Source of the DNA: Clytia hemisphaerica | Taxonomy: Eukaryota > Cnidaria > Hydrozoa > Leptothecata > Clytiidae | Length of the DNA: 64,000 bases | Direction of reading: 5' to 3' | Assembly: GCA_902728285.1 (NCBI GenBank) | Contig: CACVBU010000971.1 | Span: 575,614 to 639,613, forward strand | Shown here: piece by piece, positions 10,643-22,962 of the stretch | Position numbering within the stretch: position 1 is the first letter of the stretch | Layout of the letters: every line of letters starts with the position of its first letter | Notes under the pieces: model-generated | The model's database searches: none | The model's input: only the letters and a program-made list of their open reading frames with translations | Told to the model about the DNA's origin: nothing | Translations under genes and position numbers: made by a program

Positions 10643-13034
10643 TAATCACTTTTTAAGTATGGATTCCACGAAATCTCGCGCCGAAGATATTTTTCCGTAC
10701 AGCAAGCCTCACGCCAAGCCTTGTACAAACATTCAATTTTTCAATAAGGGTGCAAGATTGGAAAAGAGGCGCATGCGCCAACATGATTAAGAAATTGACG
10801 CGAGCGTAAGCGAGCGAAAGCAAATTTAGCCAAATGAAAGCTAAAAATCGATGGATTATGGAGTCATTCACGCCGAGCTGGAATTATTACTTTACGCCAA
10901 CTGAAAATCAAACAATCTTTGTAAGTACCCTTACGCCAATGCGCCAAAAACTTTTCAGTTGTACGCCGAAGATCTTCGGCGTAAGTTACATGAAATCCAT
11001 ACTGGCAGTTTTTACATCATAAATACAGTTAATTTATTATGTAAAAAAATGTTACATCCTATATGATAGAAAACCACATTTTATCACTTTCTTTCAAGAG
11101 ATGTGATAAGATGTATCGCATAAAATTTGAGTAGCCACTAAACTTCACTAAATCGATACAATAAATAAATTTTGAACTGCATGCTCTGATGTTTGATAAA
11201 TTTAATTTTTAAAACTTAATGTAATACTCAATAAGCTAATATTTACTTACCAAAGACAATCTCTTAAAAGCCACAAAATTTCACATTTTGGGTTACAGTT
11301 TGATCAAATATCATATTTCTATATCTGAAATGACTATTTTCCAATAATTCCCGCTTAATTTCATATTACCTTTTAAGCGAAACATGCTTTTTGTTAAAGG
11401 ATATTGTTTTTTTTAAATAAACCACAAATACTAACAAATTGAGCCAAATTTCTTCACTCATATGGTTTCTTCAGTCCTTTACCAGGGTATCCCCGAAATC
11501 TTGACTTGCTTCCTTCATCCGTAAAGAAGTTATAGGGCTTTCAAGTGAGCTTGTCATGGTTAGCCGCAGTGAAAATTAGCCGCATTTTTTAACACAGTTC
11601 AAACCCTTTTTAAACGCCGCCCAATTACACTACAGACTTCGTTCTTTTCTGAACAAAAAATTGAGTATATTTCTCTTTTGGGATTTTTTTCTTTCTTTGA
11701 TAGCCACAATTTATCACAAATCATAGCTGTTTGAAATTTATCAACAAAAAACACCAAAAATGTCATTCTTTTTTTAACACGATCAAGTCGTTAATCCGGT
11801 GCATGCATAATGCAGTGTTCTCTGCCATTTTTGACACTCAATCCTCATTTTACCGCTATATTTAACACAATCCTGTTCGGTTACATTTTGGCAGGTGATT
11901 TCATTTTTTGTTAAAATATGGTGCTTTTTCTCATATTTTTGTAGATTTGTTAAAATTTCTCCATTTTTGAAAAAATCGAAAAAGACAACCTTTCTGTTCT
12001 GACGTCAAATAAAATTTTTGTGATACTAAGATTTTCTTCAATGGTAAAAAACAGGTTACCTGTTCCAACATAGATTGTGATGCATTTTGCAATGCTGGTG
12101 CATCAACTGAGATCAAATATTATCCGCTGATCACTGTTTAAGCTGGTATTAAAACTGTTTTTAAAATTGACTTTATTGTATTGAAAGAGCTTTTTTCTGA
12201 AATGAGTACTGATCAAATCAATATATATCTTCTTGGGAATTTTTTTGAAATACATATGCACCAATCTCTAATGCCATTTAACACATCAAGTTAATTGGAA
12301 ATACCACAAAACTCATATCAAATGTCCGCATGAAGCATCATACGAACATTGTACTACCTAACTTTTGTTAATTTTTATCTAGGGGGCTAAACTTTGTAAG
12401 GAATGATTATCTTTTTTCCTAAAATTACTAAATTGTGTATATATTATAAAAACGCTTGAAGTCTATCGTGTTGGTGGTTAAACCAGATATACTCAAAGTT
12501 AGTTGTTTTATTACTAAAAAGCCTACAAGTATGCATTTACATGCGTTAGAACCTTTTAATTTTACTTTTTTCAAAGTTTCATACATTAGTTATAAAAAAA
12601 TATATTTAGCACACATCAAACCATGTAAATACTTTGGGATTTAGATCACTTCACTTTCAGTTCAGATAAATCTATTACGACACTATTACTGTAGACAACA
12701 ATCCCCTCCCAGAGTCGACTTTTTAATTTCAATTTAAACCTTCTTTTTATAATACTAGACTTAAGCCTGCTTCTGTCTGAACTTTGCTTTGCGTGACGCG
12801 TCATCCAGTCTCTCAAAAATCCTTTGTTGGTCCCCAGGCTAGTGAAATACTAACCGCAGAATTCTTTAAAGCCCGTCAGCTTTTTTATGCTAACTGACAT
12901 AGCACTAGATAATATTCTCTGGCGTCAATCCGTAACGTAAATAAAGCCTGGGATACACGGGGACGAGGTTGAATACTAACCCAATTGCATGCATTTCTAG
13001 TACGGAGCGAACTGAGACTTTTAAAGTTCAGGTT
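10643..13034. other. Non-coding stretch without recognised gene
   Basis: Compositionally plain AT-rich DNA with no family resemblance in any frame. Clusters of ACGCC/GGCGT words near 10680-10990 give short hairpins but no clear element. Confidence 0.4.
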
Positions 13035-13452
13035 TATCAATCGTAAAAGGGGTTACGCACGGAGAACGAGTCTCGTGTTCGCAAAGCGAAAGGGATTCTA
13101 CAGACGCCCCAAACCCGCCCACCAGTTATGTTAGGCATGTGAATGTTGGGGCTATTCGTATCATAAGAGGGGTGGCTTGCTAAAAAGAATCTCGTATTTT
13201 TTTTTTGAATTGAGTATGTGTATGACAGGTAATATAGCATAGGCCCATTAGATCATAATTTTGAGTTTCAACCAATCAGATCGATTTGATTAAGGGATTT
13301 TTAAATTGTGAGAACGATAATAACAGGTTTTGATTGATACTGCCATTCGACCGCTAAATTTTTCAAATCGCCACTCAAAAAGTCAAAAAGTGTGAAATTA
13401 ATTTTTTTTTACATTTTAGAATAGATTTTAATTCTTCTTAAATAATTTGAAT
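13035..13452 (+). repeat. Repeat R, copy 2
   Basis: Second near-full copy of R, with the same start and the same GTTCGCAAAGCGAAAGGG segment. It ends in two tandem AATAATTTGAAT words. Differences from the 10230 copy are a few substitutions and a small insertion. Contains an uninterrupted TTACGCACGG, the empty site matching the Academ-like insertion at 51114. Confidence 0.8.
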
Positions 13453-13849
13453 AAATAATTTGAATAAATTAAAAATAATTGTAAATATACATCAACATTA
13501 CTATAATAACCTTTTCCAACTTAAAATTAAATATTAAATAACGTATCAAACCATATATTAAACTCATGTATCTTACGTCATGTCATTTCATTCATGGACA
13601 AAAAAATTTGCAAAAAAAGAACAGGAAAAAAGAGAAGTCATTCTTCAAATAAAATCATGTGCACCCAGTCAACAAGAGTCAACAAAAACTCAATTTTAGC
13701 TAAGTTGTTAAGAATTTCTTATGATTCATTATTTGAAAATGGAAAATATATCATACTGTAAAACATATACATTATAAAAAAAAACATTCTACCGCTTATA
13801 AATGAAAACGAATGAAGGCCAGAGGGTTAAGATTAGTTTAAATTTCAGC

Positions 13850-14160
13850 TCAGCTATTTTTAGGAATGTAATAACAACAACAACAACAACAACAACAATT
13901 TCAATCGTGGTAAAGTAAAACGTCAACGAGGAGGGTAATCATGTAGAAAACTCTGAGTATTTTATTTTTCGAAAACTCAACAAAAAAAGTGGTGGATGAG
14001 CTTTATAATGAAGAAGATGGGGCAAAGGCACAAATAGAATTTTCAGTGTATGGGACTTTTTTCATTGAAGGAAGACACAAGAAGAAAAAATCCTAGGCAT
14101 AAAATATGTTAATACTACAACCATAGACACCTTAATAATCAACACTCTATAATTTCATAG
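13850..14160 (+). pseudogene. Intronless relic of the adjacent four-exon gene
   Basis: This plus-strand stretch resembles exon 3, exon 4 and the 3' flank of the minus-strand gene at 14275-15370. It has the (AAC)n run and TTTCAAT, then GTCAACGAGGAGGG, TTTTTCGAAAACTCAACA, GTGGTGGATGAG, AAGAAGATGGGGCA, CACAAGAAGAA and a TCCTAGG stop region, then ATCAACA as in the parent's 3' flank. The 154 bp intron between parental exons 3 and 4 is absent. Exons 1 and 2 are not visible. This is what a 5'-truncated processed pseudogene looks like, although no poly(A) tail is evident. The frame is destroyed by stops and indels. An inverted duplication followed by intron loss is the alternative. Confidence 0.55.
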
Positions 14161-14274
14161 TCAAGACACTGGAAAGTTAGGTAAGAAAGCAACTTAGTTA
14201 ACCTTTTTAGTATTAAACTGAATGTTGATTAAAAAGGTATCGATGACAAAAAATATTACAAAAATTTTGTTTAC

Positions 14275-15370
14275 CTAGGTTCTCTTCTTCTTGTGGCTTC
14301 CATGATGGGAGTACCCATACAACTGGCCACCGGTCTTTACCCAGCGGCCGAACTCCAAGTGCGTGTCGGTGTGGCTGTGCCCCATCTTCTTTTTTTGTCG
14401 TGCATACCGAACGTATGCACGAGCTACAAAAAAATATATATATATAATGTATCACTGTTACTTTCATTATAGAATGACAAGGCGAAAGTTCCAATGTTCT
14501 TGATTTCCATAAACGAGGGCTCTTTTAAAAGTGAAAGAAAATTGTATAGAATAAATGAATGATATTAATGCAAATACCTTTTTGCTCGTCCACCACTTTC
14601 TCTGTTGAGTTTTCGAAAAACCCACCCCGAGCCACCCACGATCCGAATTCCCTCACGTCCCTGTCCTCCTCGTTTTCTATTTTCCTTTTCTGCCCTCCTC
14701 GTTGGTGACGCTGGTGGTAATTGAAATTGTTGTTGTTGTTGTTGTTGTTGGTTGGTTTCGACGCCGAATAAGCAGAGAACCATAATGCTGAAAAATAATT
14801 GTATTGCTGTTTCGTTATTTATTTCCGCATAATACAGCATAATTTCTTCTCCTTCACAATTTCTTACACTAAAACTAAGCCAAGCGAATATGTTCCTTAA
14901 AATATGGCCTATTATAATGGTGATTAATTGGTAATAGTTGGTAGAAGTATTTGCAAAACTTTCAAAGTATCATTTTGGTGACTTAAATAATGCAAAAACT
15001 CCTTTTTATGAAATATGTGAAGTCGTCAATCAATTAAAAAAAGCCTTACCCATTGCCTCATTTAGACGGTCCTCCTCCTGCTTAGCAACTTTTTGGGCTT
15101 GTTTCTGCGCCAATTCTAAAAGAACAATCATAATTCAGATTAGATACGCTATAAAAATACTAATAATTTACTTGACGATTGATCTTAGAGAATAATTTGA
15201 AAATAGTAAAGGTGCTGGTAAGGGAACCTTATGCTTTGCTCTTAAAAATAGTCTATTCTATTTCCAGTCAACCGAACAAATGATCTTTGAATTTAAGAGT
15301 ACATTATTTCTAGCAAAGGAAATAATAGTTTGAAATAAAACATACGTGCTTGAAGTTGTTGTTCTTCCAT
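14275..15370 (-). CDS. Small four-exon gene encoding 149 residues, unknown function
   Basis: Four minus-strand exons with GT-AG borders join in one frame: 15370-15346, 15115-15050, 14787-14578 and 14423-14275. Phases agree at all three junctions and the frame ends in TAG. The protein starts MEEQQLQAQLAQKQ, an Ala/Gln/Lys-rich and probably coiled-coil N-terminus. An Asn run encoded by (AAC)n follows, then a basic segment (RHQRGGQKRKIENEED), then EFGSWVARGG, and finally a His/Lys/Gly-rich C-terminus (MGHSHTDTHLEFGRWVKTGG, then YGYSHHGSHKKK). I recognise no family. Consistent splicing and codon phase support a real gene; a non-autonomous transposon ORF is possible. A decayed intronless copy lies tail-to-tail at 13850-14160, which suggests the gene is transcribed. 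Confidence 0.6.
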
Positions 15371-15463
15371 GATATATCTCCGTTGGTGGTTGGTGTTGAC
15401 TGGGTGCTGTCTGAACTGAGAATGACATAAATTTCAATTTGACATCAAACTTTCAATCAACAT

Positions 15464-15578
15464 TGCAATTCGAATGTTTTCTTACATAATTATAGATTTT
15501 CGCTGAGTTGCATAACTTGTTGCAATACATAACTTGTTGCAACAAACCATTATGTAAGAAAACATTCGAATTTTCGGA
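15464..15578. repeat. Short inverted repeat upstream of the four-exon gene
   Basis: GCAATTCGAATGTTTTCTTAC near 15464 is inverted near 15551 (GTAAGAAAACATTCGAAT). A third related word, CGAAAATCGAATGTTTTTTC, follows near 15599. Between the arms is a tandem of ATAACTTGTTGCAA. It lies about 100 bp upstream of the gene's ATG. It could be a MITE remnant or part of the promoter region. Confidence 0.5.
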
Positions 15579-15886
15579 GTTTCATTATTGTTGCATTACG
15601 AAAATCGAATGTTTTTTCAATGTTACATAAATCTGTATAAATGTAGGTTTCTGGTTTGAAATCACGTACGTGACCTACCAAAAGGCAGAAATTTGGCGGG
15701 AATTTAGTTTGGTGGATTTTGAACAAAAAACACTATCAAATTTTGAATGCACTCGATTCTACCAACATATGGCTGAAGAAGTTGCACAGTCCATTATAAC
15801 AAACTAAAAAAGAAATCTTTTACATACTTTTACGATCTACCGTGAGGTCTAAAGAGGAAGGGGGGGGGTTACGCGAAACAATCAAG

Positions 15887-16262
15887 TACATGTTTTTTTT
15901 TAAGCATAGCGCTTATAAGCATATGAAGCTCAGATTTGCAGGATTCCTAAACATAACATAAGCATATATGTCAGCCTAAAATATTTTTTTCCAGTTGTCA
16001 TTTTTATCTATTTAAAAAGGTTTGGTAGAGGTCAAGTAAAAATAAGACTTTCCAAGGTTTCCTACATTCCACTGCCCCCAAAATCTGAACAAATCTTTAC
16101 AAAACTTCAAGCACGTACGTTTTTCTGAAATTTCACTACAAACTTGGGTCGAGGTGAATCATGAGCATATAATAAGCATAAGATATGCCTGGATGCTTAA
16201 AGAACTTAAGCATACAATAGCCTGACCAAGGGGCATACAATTGCTTATAAAAAAAACATGTA
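15887..16262. mobile_element. MITE-A copy 2 (GTACATG family)
   Basis: A 376 bp element with ends TACATG plus a T-run and AAGCATA, inverted at the right as TTGCTTATAAAAAAAACATGTA. The interior has many AAGCATA/TGCTTAT words. Same family as 527-785. The flanks ATCAAG and CACAAA show no convincing target duplication. Confidence 0.6.
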
Positions 16263-18870
16263 CACAAAAAATCACATAAAAATAAAGTAGATCGAGTAGA
16301 TATTTTTAAAACACCCTTGTGTCACAGGGATCTCCACCCCACTGGAAAAATATGCTCAAACTTCGTGTCCGGTGGCGAAAGATCTCTCGAATTCTGTCCC
16401 GGTTGAGAAAAGATAAATAATGCTATTCCACTGTAAAATTGGCTCTGTGGTCAAGGTTAGAAGGACATTTTTCTATTATGTTTTTGACTTAATACATACT
16501 CCCGAAATGGTAGATACACCACGTGTGGAGGAGGAGGGGGGGGTACATGGACAAAATGGGTGTCGGTTATGTGCTAAATGGTTCCTTTTTAAAACCCTCG
16601 AAAGTCTCTCAAAATCAATTCCCTTAAAAAGTTATAATATTTGGTAATTGAGTAAAAAATAGAAAAGTAGTCCCTTGAATTGTCGCAACAGCGGCAAAAT
16701 TCAGTCTCTCAAAGGGTTGATTTTTCTAACTTTGGCTCGGACATATACTTCACCTCGCAAACGTAGTATCTCACCCCCCCCCCGGAACACAGCAGGAAAT
16801 TGACTAGTTAAAAGTTTACTTTCAATTTATTATTTTCCCCAATTCATAAAAATAACAGCTATTTATAAAATTTTATCTTGGGCGTCGTTGGCTTTGATAG
16901 ACGTCGTAACATGCTCATCCACCGTGCTAGAGTAGAAACCTGTAATAAAAAAAAACAATTGAAAGTATTTTAAAAAGTTTAAAAAGAGTGAATAGTCCCT
17001 TGATAATATCTATATTCCCCTCCCGCTCTAGATAACTTCATAGCTGGGAGAACTGATGTCTAGGAGACTCTTCTTCAAAGATTGGCGGTCAGGTCAATTT
17101 CCTCCGGTCAGACTGAGCGAACAGATAATTTCAGATTCGTTTTTAAAAAATCATTAAGAAGATATAACTTGGTTGTTATAAAACTTCAGAATACTCACTT
17201 CAACATGAAGAACCAATGAGCGTTCAGTAAGAAAGTGTGATCAATCTTGGGTGAATTAAACAATTTCGAATGTCGTAAGTGGCAATTTATAGCTTCATTA
17301 TACAGCAGAACAGATAGCCCAGGAAATCTATAAGTAAACAAATTTGTTTAAGTTAACTTTTTAACATATCGTCAGAAATGCAAAATTGTTGTTTGAAAAA
17401 TGTCACTCCAGTTCAGAGATATGCATGAAGTACCACCTCATACGATTTGGCCGATTTTCACTTTTAGACACTTTTATGAAGTATAAAGAGCAATAAGAAA
17501 GTAAGATCAAACTTGAGTAAATTTTGCTGTTGTGGATGAATTCGCACCAACCTAAAATAGAAAAAGAATACTATTATAAAGCATTGTCATATACGTCTGG
17601 ATTAATAAGTCATGTCAGAAGAAATTTGAATCATCACGGCTGACCTCCCTACTCCCCTCACAGTCAGCCCTTAGCCACGCCAAATAGTGATGATTCATAG
17701 TGCCCATACAAAATTTACAAACAAATGTGTTTCAATGGTTATCCAAGGGAGTTGACTTGCAAACAATAATTAGTCGTACAAGGGGAATTTTATTCCATAG
17801 GCTAAAACAAGTAGTGCTGACAGCAGCTAAATACTGAGTCATTGATTTCTGGCGCCGGCCGGGATTCCGCATTTCCCTATTATGCACAAAGCTTGTTTCA
17901 GCAACAACACTATATGTTTGTTTTTTATGGCGCCGGGATTCTATGTAGATCCCTATTTACGAGTACGACTTTGATAAGGCGAGTCCTCCTTTGAATGAAG
18001 CTCTTAATTTGATAGATAGTTGGCAGGTCAAGCATTTGCTATAAGCCTTTTCATCAAGGATCAAGTTAGCGTTTCTCAGCTAAATCTATCATACCCCTCC
18101 GCTTGCCCAACAAAATAACAGCGTTGATTCCACTACATGGTAAAAACCTCTATTTCTCTCTATTTTGAGGATAAAAAACCAGATGGCTAAAGCAACATAG
18201 TTATTTCATTCTAAAAGTTTACCTTTTATATCATACATGTCAAAGAATCTATTGAAAATATGTTTTAGGTCGAATAGCAAGAAGTTGTCTTTTCAGGGAT
18301 TTTTTCCGAAGTTTTTTTTTCATATGCTTTCGGGACAAAACTGTCCAAACTAAAAAATAGGCACACAACAAACTTAATCTGTGACAAGGAGGTTACAGCG
18401 AGAAAATAAATCGTCAAAGAGTGAATCATTTTAAAGGTTATTACAGGTTAATATGGAAATTTAATGGAGCACGTAGATTGGCTTTTTTTTGAAAATTATT
18501 ATACTAGAAAGTATTATTTTGGAAAATATGGTAAACTTTACGACGAAACATTTTCTTTGACGAGATTTTCTATGCGGAAATGTGACCTGGAAAGAGCAGT
18601 AAGGTTGCATTGTTGTAAATTTGAATGGCTTTTTGTACAGTATTAAGTGAAAAATTAATTTGAATGACGTGATTTGCAACAGTAAACATGGGCAACTGGC
18701 ATCATTCTTTTCACATACAGTTGACGTTATTCCATCATCACAAAACTCGTCAAACGCATTTAAAGAGTTAGATAGGAATCGGAACCATCCATATAATGAA
18801 CAGAGTCAGCTACAATTTGATCGGACATCCCTTTCAGTCTTTTCTCCTCTTCTATTCTACCAGGCATCCA
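16263..18870. other. Non-coding stretch without recognised gene
   Basis: No coding family recognised. Contains two homopolymer runs (G-run near 16540, C-run near 16770). A weak ~35 bp direct similarity (AGTAAGAAAGTGTGATCAA near 17227, related to a word near 17490) was also seen. The 3' terminus of Helitron 1 probably lies in the upper part of this stretch, but I could not identify a terminal hairpin with CTRR. Confidence 0.4.
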
Positions 18871-20430
18871 CTATGATTGTTTGATAACCATTAAACGATC
18901 CATGGGCACTTCATCGACAAGACACCACCTTTTGTCGGACTCTACTCTACTGAGAGCTGTATAGGTAGTGCCTAACGATAAAGATTCCATGAAAGTTTTC
19001 TGCTGTAATTTAACGCGCATGTGCGTAGCTGGTTTACCACCTTCTCCAATCGTCATTCCTTGACTTTTAGCAATAGGAATACTATATGCAGCAAGTAGTG
19101 GAAATCCAGTGCGCGAACAGCTTTGATGAGCGTCACATCTAGACTTCATTGGGACAATCGGTACCCATTTAGGATGTTCTTCATTCCAAACAGGTCCATT
19201 ATAACCTTCAAATGAACAATAATAGCATCTGGTGGTGATGGTGGACAGCACCCATCTGGGTAGAGAATAGCGATTACTGTGCCGATTGCTCCATTATTCA
19301 AACCAAAAGTAGTCAAGGACCTTGGTTCTTTGTAAGCATAACAGGACAACCGACAGCAATGAAGGAAATTCCTGGTATTTGTCCCATTTGCTTTTGACCA
19401 CTTGTTTTATTGACATGTTCCTCTGCCTCTGTGCAGGGGATCGTGGCCACAGAACACGCAATCTTGAAAGTTTTTCACGGTTCTCATCAAATACTTCTTG
19501 CCAAAGTTTCATTTAGAGTGATAACACGACCGTTGTCAAAGTCTTCTCTCTCTTTCTGAGTCATATTTGGTTCGTACTTTGAATTAATGTCGAGCCAATC
19601 TTGTTGGGGTATATTTCCGGAACGTATTCGCAGGAGTCGTTCAAGAAGGGTCTTTTGATCAGGTTTTTGGCGCATGGTTTGCGTTAATAAAACACATTTT
19701 TTAAAACTTCTATAAATTGCATGTCCTTTCAAGTTTTCTGGGGTAGGTTTTTTACTTGGTTGAATAAAAAATCGTTCCCTTCAATGGGGCCCTAGTTGCC
19801 CGAGGTCCCCAAAGAAGTTTACGACTGGAATATCCCAAAATCTTTCTCAAAGTCCTCGGTTGCTTCCATAAATCTTTGGTTACACCATGCCAACAACCTC
19901 GGAGAGTACATAGATCGTTCGTCCATGTTCAACGTGTACAAACCATGATTTTGGGTTTCATTGTTAAATCCAATCAGTGTTGTAATTTTCTTTTCTGCTG
20001 GCTGTTCATTGGATGACTTGTAATGTCGACAGTACTTCTTTCCTTTTTGTCATAAAAGGAATTGGTGTAGTGCTGTGTAGAGTTCGCCCATCTGGAATTA
20101 AATTGGAAGCAGCACCAGTTGGTGCAATATTGAGAGTAGATCCATTGCGTCTGAATAACCTCCTAGTAATATAGGTGATTGCGTTGATCGTGAAAGTTTT
20201 ACCAGTACCTCTATAGCCTTGAACAAGAAGTCGTAAAGGTTCCGAATTATCAGTACCTGCAGCAACACTGAGAAGTTTTTCTAGATTCATAGCAATTATG
20301 ACACGCTGCAAAGGATTAGCATACAACAGATTGATATCTGGAAGATTGTAGTTGTTAAGATGAGTGGTAATTCTTTCCTCTACTTCTTCATATTTGTCCT
20401 GAAGCCAAGTTTTGGTATTCTCGGCCAATC
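18871..20430 (-). pseudogene. Helitron 1 Pif1-like helicase, frameshifted
   Basis: SF1B helicase of the same element. The Walker A motif is in LVQGYRGTGKTFTINAI (near 20200), followed by NIAPTGAASNLI. Later pieces in shifted frames hold a QTMRQKPDQKTLLERLL-like stretch (near 19680) and the C-terminal Pif1 signature SIPIAKSQGMTIG with TALSRV (near 19070-18950). The region between about 19730 and 20000 is badly eroded. Confidence 0.75.
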
Positions 20431-20666
20431 GTCAGAACCAAAGCATTCTTTTGCATAGGCATTCCAATCAAATTCAGGACCTCCATCGAAAAGATTAGCT
20501 TCTCCCATAATAGAATCAAAATTCACATTGTTGTTGAGCCTTATATCTCTCAGTAGTGCTTCACCTAGTCTCAAATCATTATAATTTGAATCTTGAGATG
20601 ACTGCTGAGAATCTTGAGATGCTGGTTGACTTAGCTGCACATCTTGACTTTCTTGGATTTGATTTT

Positions 20667-22962
20667 CATCGTTTTCTGTTTCTGTTTCTACGCCTTTTCC
20701 CTCTCTTGTTTTTTGTCATATTTAAGCTTGATAATATAATAATTTCCTTCAAGAAGTCGGGACAATCCGGATCATCGTTGAGAAATGCAGCAAGTGCATC
20801 TGAAAATTGTTCATCTTCATCCTTGAGATCCTCAGGCGATTCCCACGTTCCTTTTGAATAGATCATGAGTTGAGATTTGCAACAGTCTTCAGAAAGTGGC
20901 CATATTGGTTTTCACGTCAGTCCCAGTGAATAAAGGAATATGATCACGTCCACAGGGGTAATTACACCTGCATTTCTTGGCCCAGTCATAAAGAGTCATT
21001 TCAGGATCTTCTTCACGTCGCTCTTGACGAAGAAATTTGTCTAAAGGCGTTTTCAACGGTAGCGTATTCACTGCCATTTGATTTTTTAGAGTTCAACTGG
21101 GTAACCACTCAAACCAACTCTTTGGGTAAGATTCGTGGAATGATAAAGGTGTCCTCCTGTGTTGATAAAATCAGCAGCTGCAGCTGGTACATCGACAACT
21201 CCCACCACTTTCATTAGAAGCCGTTGCGCAACATTCTTGATAGTGGTACTTATGTCTGAAGAATGTAATAGCTCTCCGTAAATAGTGACAAATTCTTCCG
21301 TTGTTTTGGCACCTTTGCAGCAATACGAGCAAATGTATTTGACAAGGTTCAAAAGATCCTGGTCAATCAATGCTTGGCAGTCACAGTTTGCCTGCCAAGC
21401 AATGAGTAAGGTTTGATATGATTGAGCATTCTTGCGTGATCTCGAGGTCCTTCGTATCTTGGATGAACCGTCACCTTCAATGCGAGCTTCAAAGGGTGTA
21501 ATTCTTGCCGGGTGTCTTTTTGGTTATTGGATCTTCTTTCCCAAAATGAGCTCGACAATAGCGTCTTCGGAATCCTTATTTTTCTTCTTTAGACAATATC
21601 CATTGCAAGAATGAAGAGCCACCATATTTGTGATGTCTGTATGAAGCTCGTTCAAATCATTCTCTTCATTACAAGTTTGAAGAATTGGAACTCCCAATGG
21701 ATCGTACTCAGGGGGATTTCTGGTTCCTTCTGGCGGCGCCCATCCCTCTTTATTAGGAATCCATTCTCTTTCTCCATTTTCACCAATAACTTCTGATCCA
21801 CCTGCGGGATGTAGACTCGTAAACATGGGTGAAAATATTTCATCAGTATTGTTTGTTTCTGATTGGAGCCAATTATAAAGCTGATTTGCTCTATCTTCTT
21901 CACCACAGTTGAGACAATCTTCCACAATTTTGGCATGTTGCTCAGAAAAGAGAACACCATGGGAATGGATTTGTCCGCGCCCTTTGGCAAACTCAAATCT
22001 GAACCAAAATGTGTCAGATTGCAAAAGTGTTCGCATAACAGTGTTGTAGTAATTGATTGTACGAGCAGCAAAATAGTGGGTAGTAATGTGTTGATTTTCC
22101 AAAACTGATTTCGTAAAAGTCTTTTGTCTTCTAGTAATTGTTGATAAAATGCTTCTTGATCAACACAACTATTTTCAGCTTTATATTTGGATAGTAATAA
22201 AGCTAACGGGCGCCAGTGGTTTTCGGCCATTGAATTGGTGTGGAAGTAGGCTGGTAAATCGCCTACTTCCTTCCTGCGATAGTACATCATAGCTTCAAGT
22301 TCTTTTTTTCTTTCCATCCAGTAAGGATGGGTGTTGACTATGTTGGCACCCATTTTAATAATCTTTCTTGGCACACTTTGATCATCGTTTTCTAAATTCT
22401 CCCTCAGTTCTTCAATAGTCAAATGGGCATCATTTAACTGCTGAGCAACCAAAAAACTTCCTTGATCGAGTGCTTTCTGTCGTTGTTTTAGATTGAGGAG
22501 TAAAAATCTGAGAAATGGGTGATTTGGTACACGGTCTTCCCCTACATAATATATATACTCGACCCATTCATTGAGGTGCATTGAAACTACTTTGTTACAA
22601 GTCACATCGCAAGTACCATTGATAAAAATATCAGGAGCAACCATAGTAAAGTAGCCTGGAGTTTTGAGTTCTTTAATTGGGTCTTGGCGGTTATGATCCC
22701 AATCTGCTGAGGCCACACCACCATTCTGTAAAACTTCTTCAGATCCAGTTAATTTTTTAACGATCATTTTGAACTCCTTTTCAACATTCTGAGGATCGAC
22801 TGGGCATGTTATGCCCGATGTTGTAACGCTGTCATCGTTCTCATCAAACGGGATGAAAAATTGGTTTGGAGCTGGTCCTTTTTGGTCTTCTGTCATCTCA
22901 TCGTCAACCTCTTCAACCTGAAGGCCTGGCATTTGTGCCCTTTCAGATGGAAGACTATCGAT
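20667..22962 (-). pseudogene. Helitron 1 Rep (HUH) region, frameshifted
   Basis: Continues in frame after the TGA at 22965. Open pieces carry the Helitron-like N domain: NKVVSMHLNEWVEYIYYVG, then LPAYFHTNSMAENHWRPLA. A frameshift near 22100 leads to the Rep core in another frame, with ARTINYYNTVMRT and the HUH-type FEFAKGRGQIHSHGVLFS. Further shifts near 21540 and 21370 lead to VKYICSYCCKGAKTTEEF, the region of the catalytic tyrosines, and to a Cys-containing segment (KKCRCNYPCGRDH). The Rep would nick and rejoin DNA to start rolling-circle transposition. At least four lesions make it non-functional as written. Confidence 0.75.
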
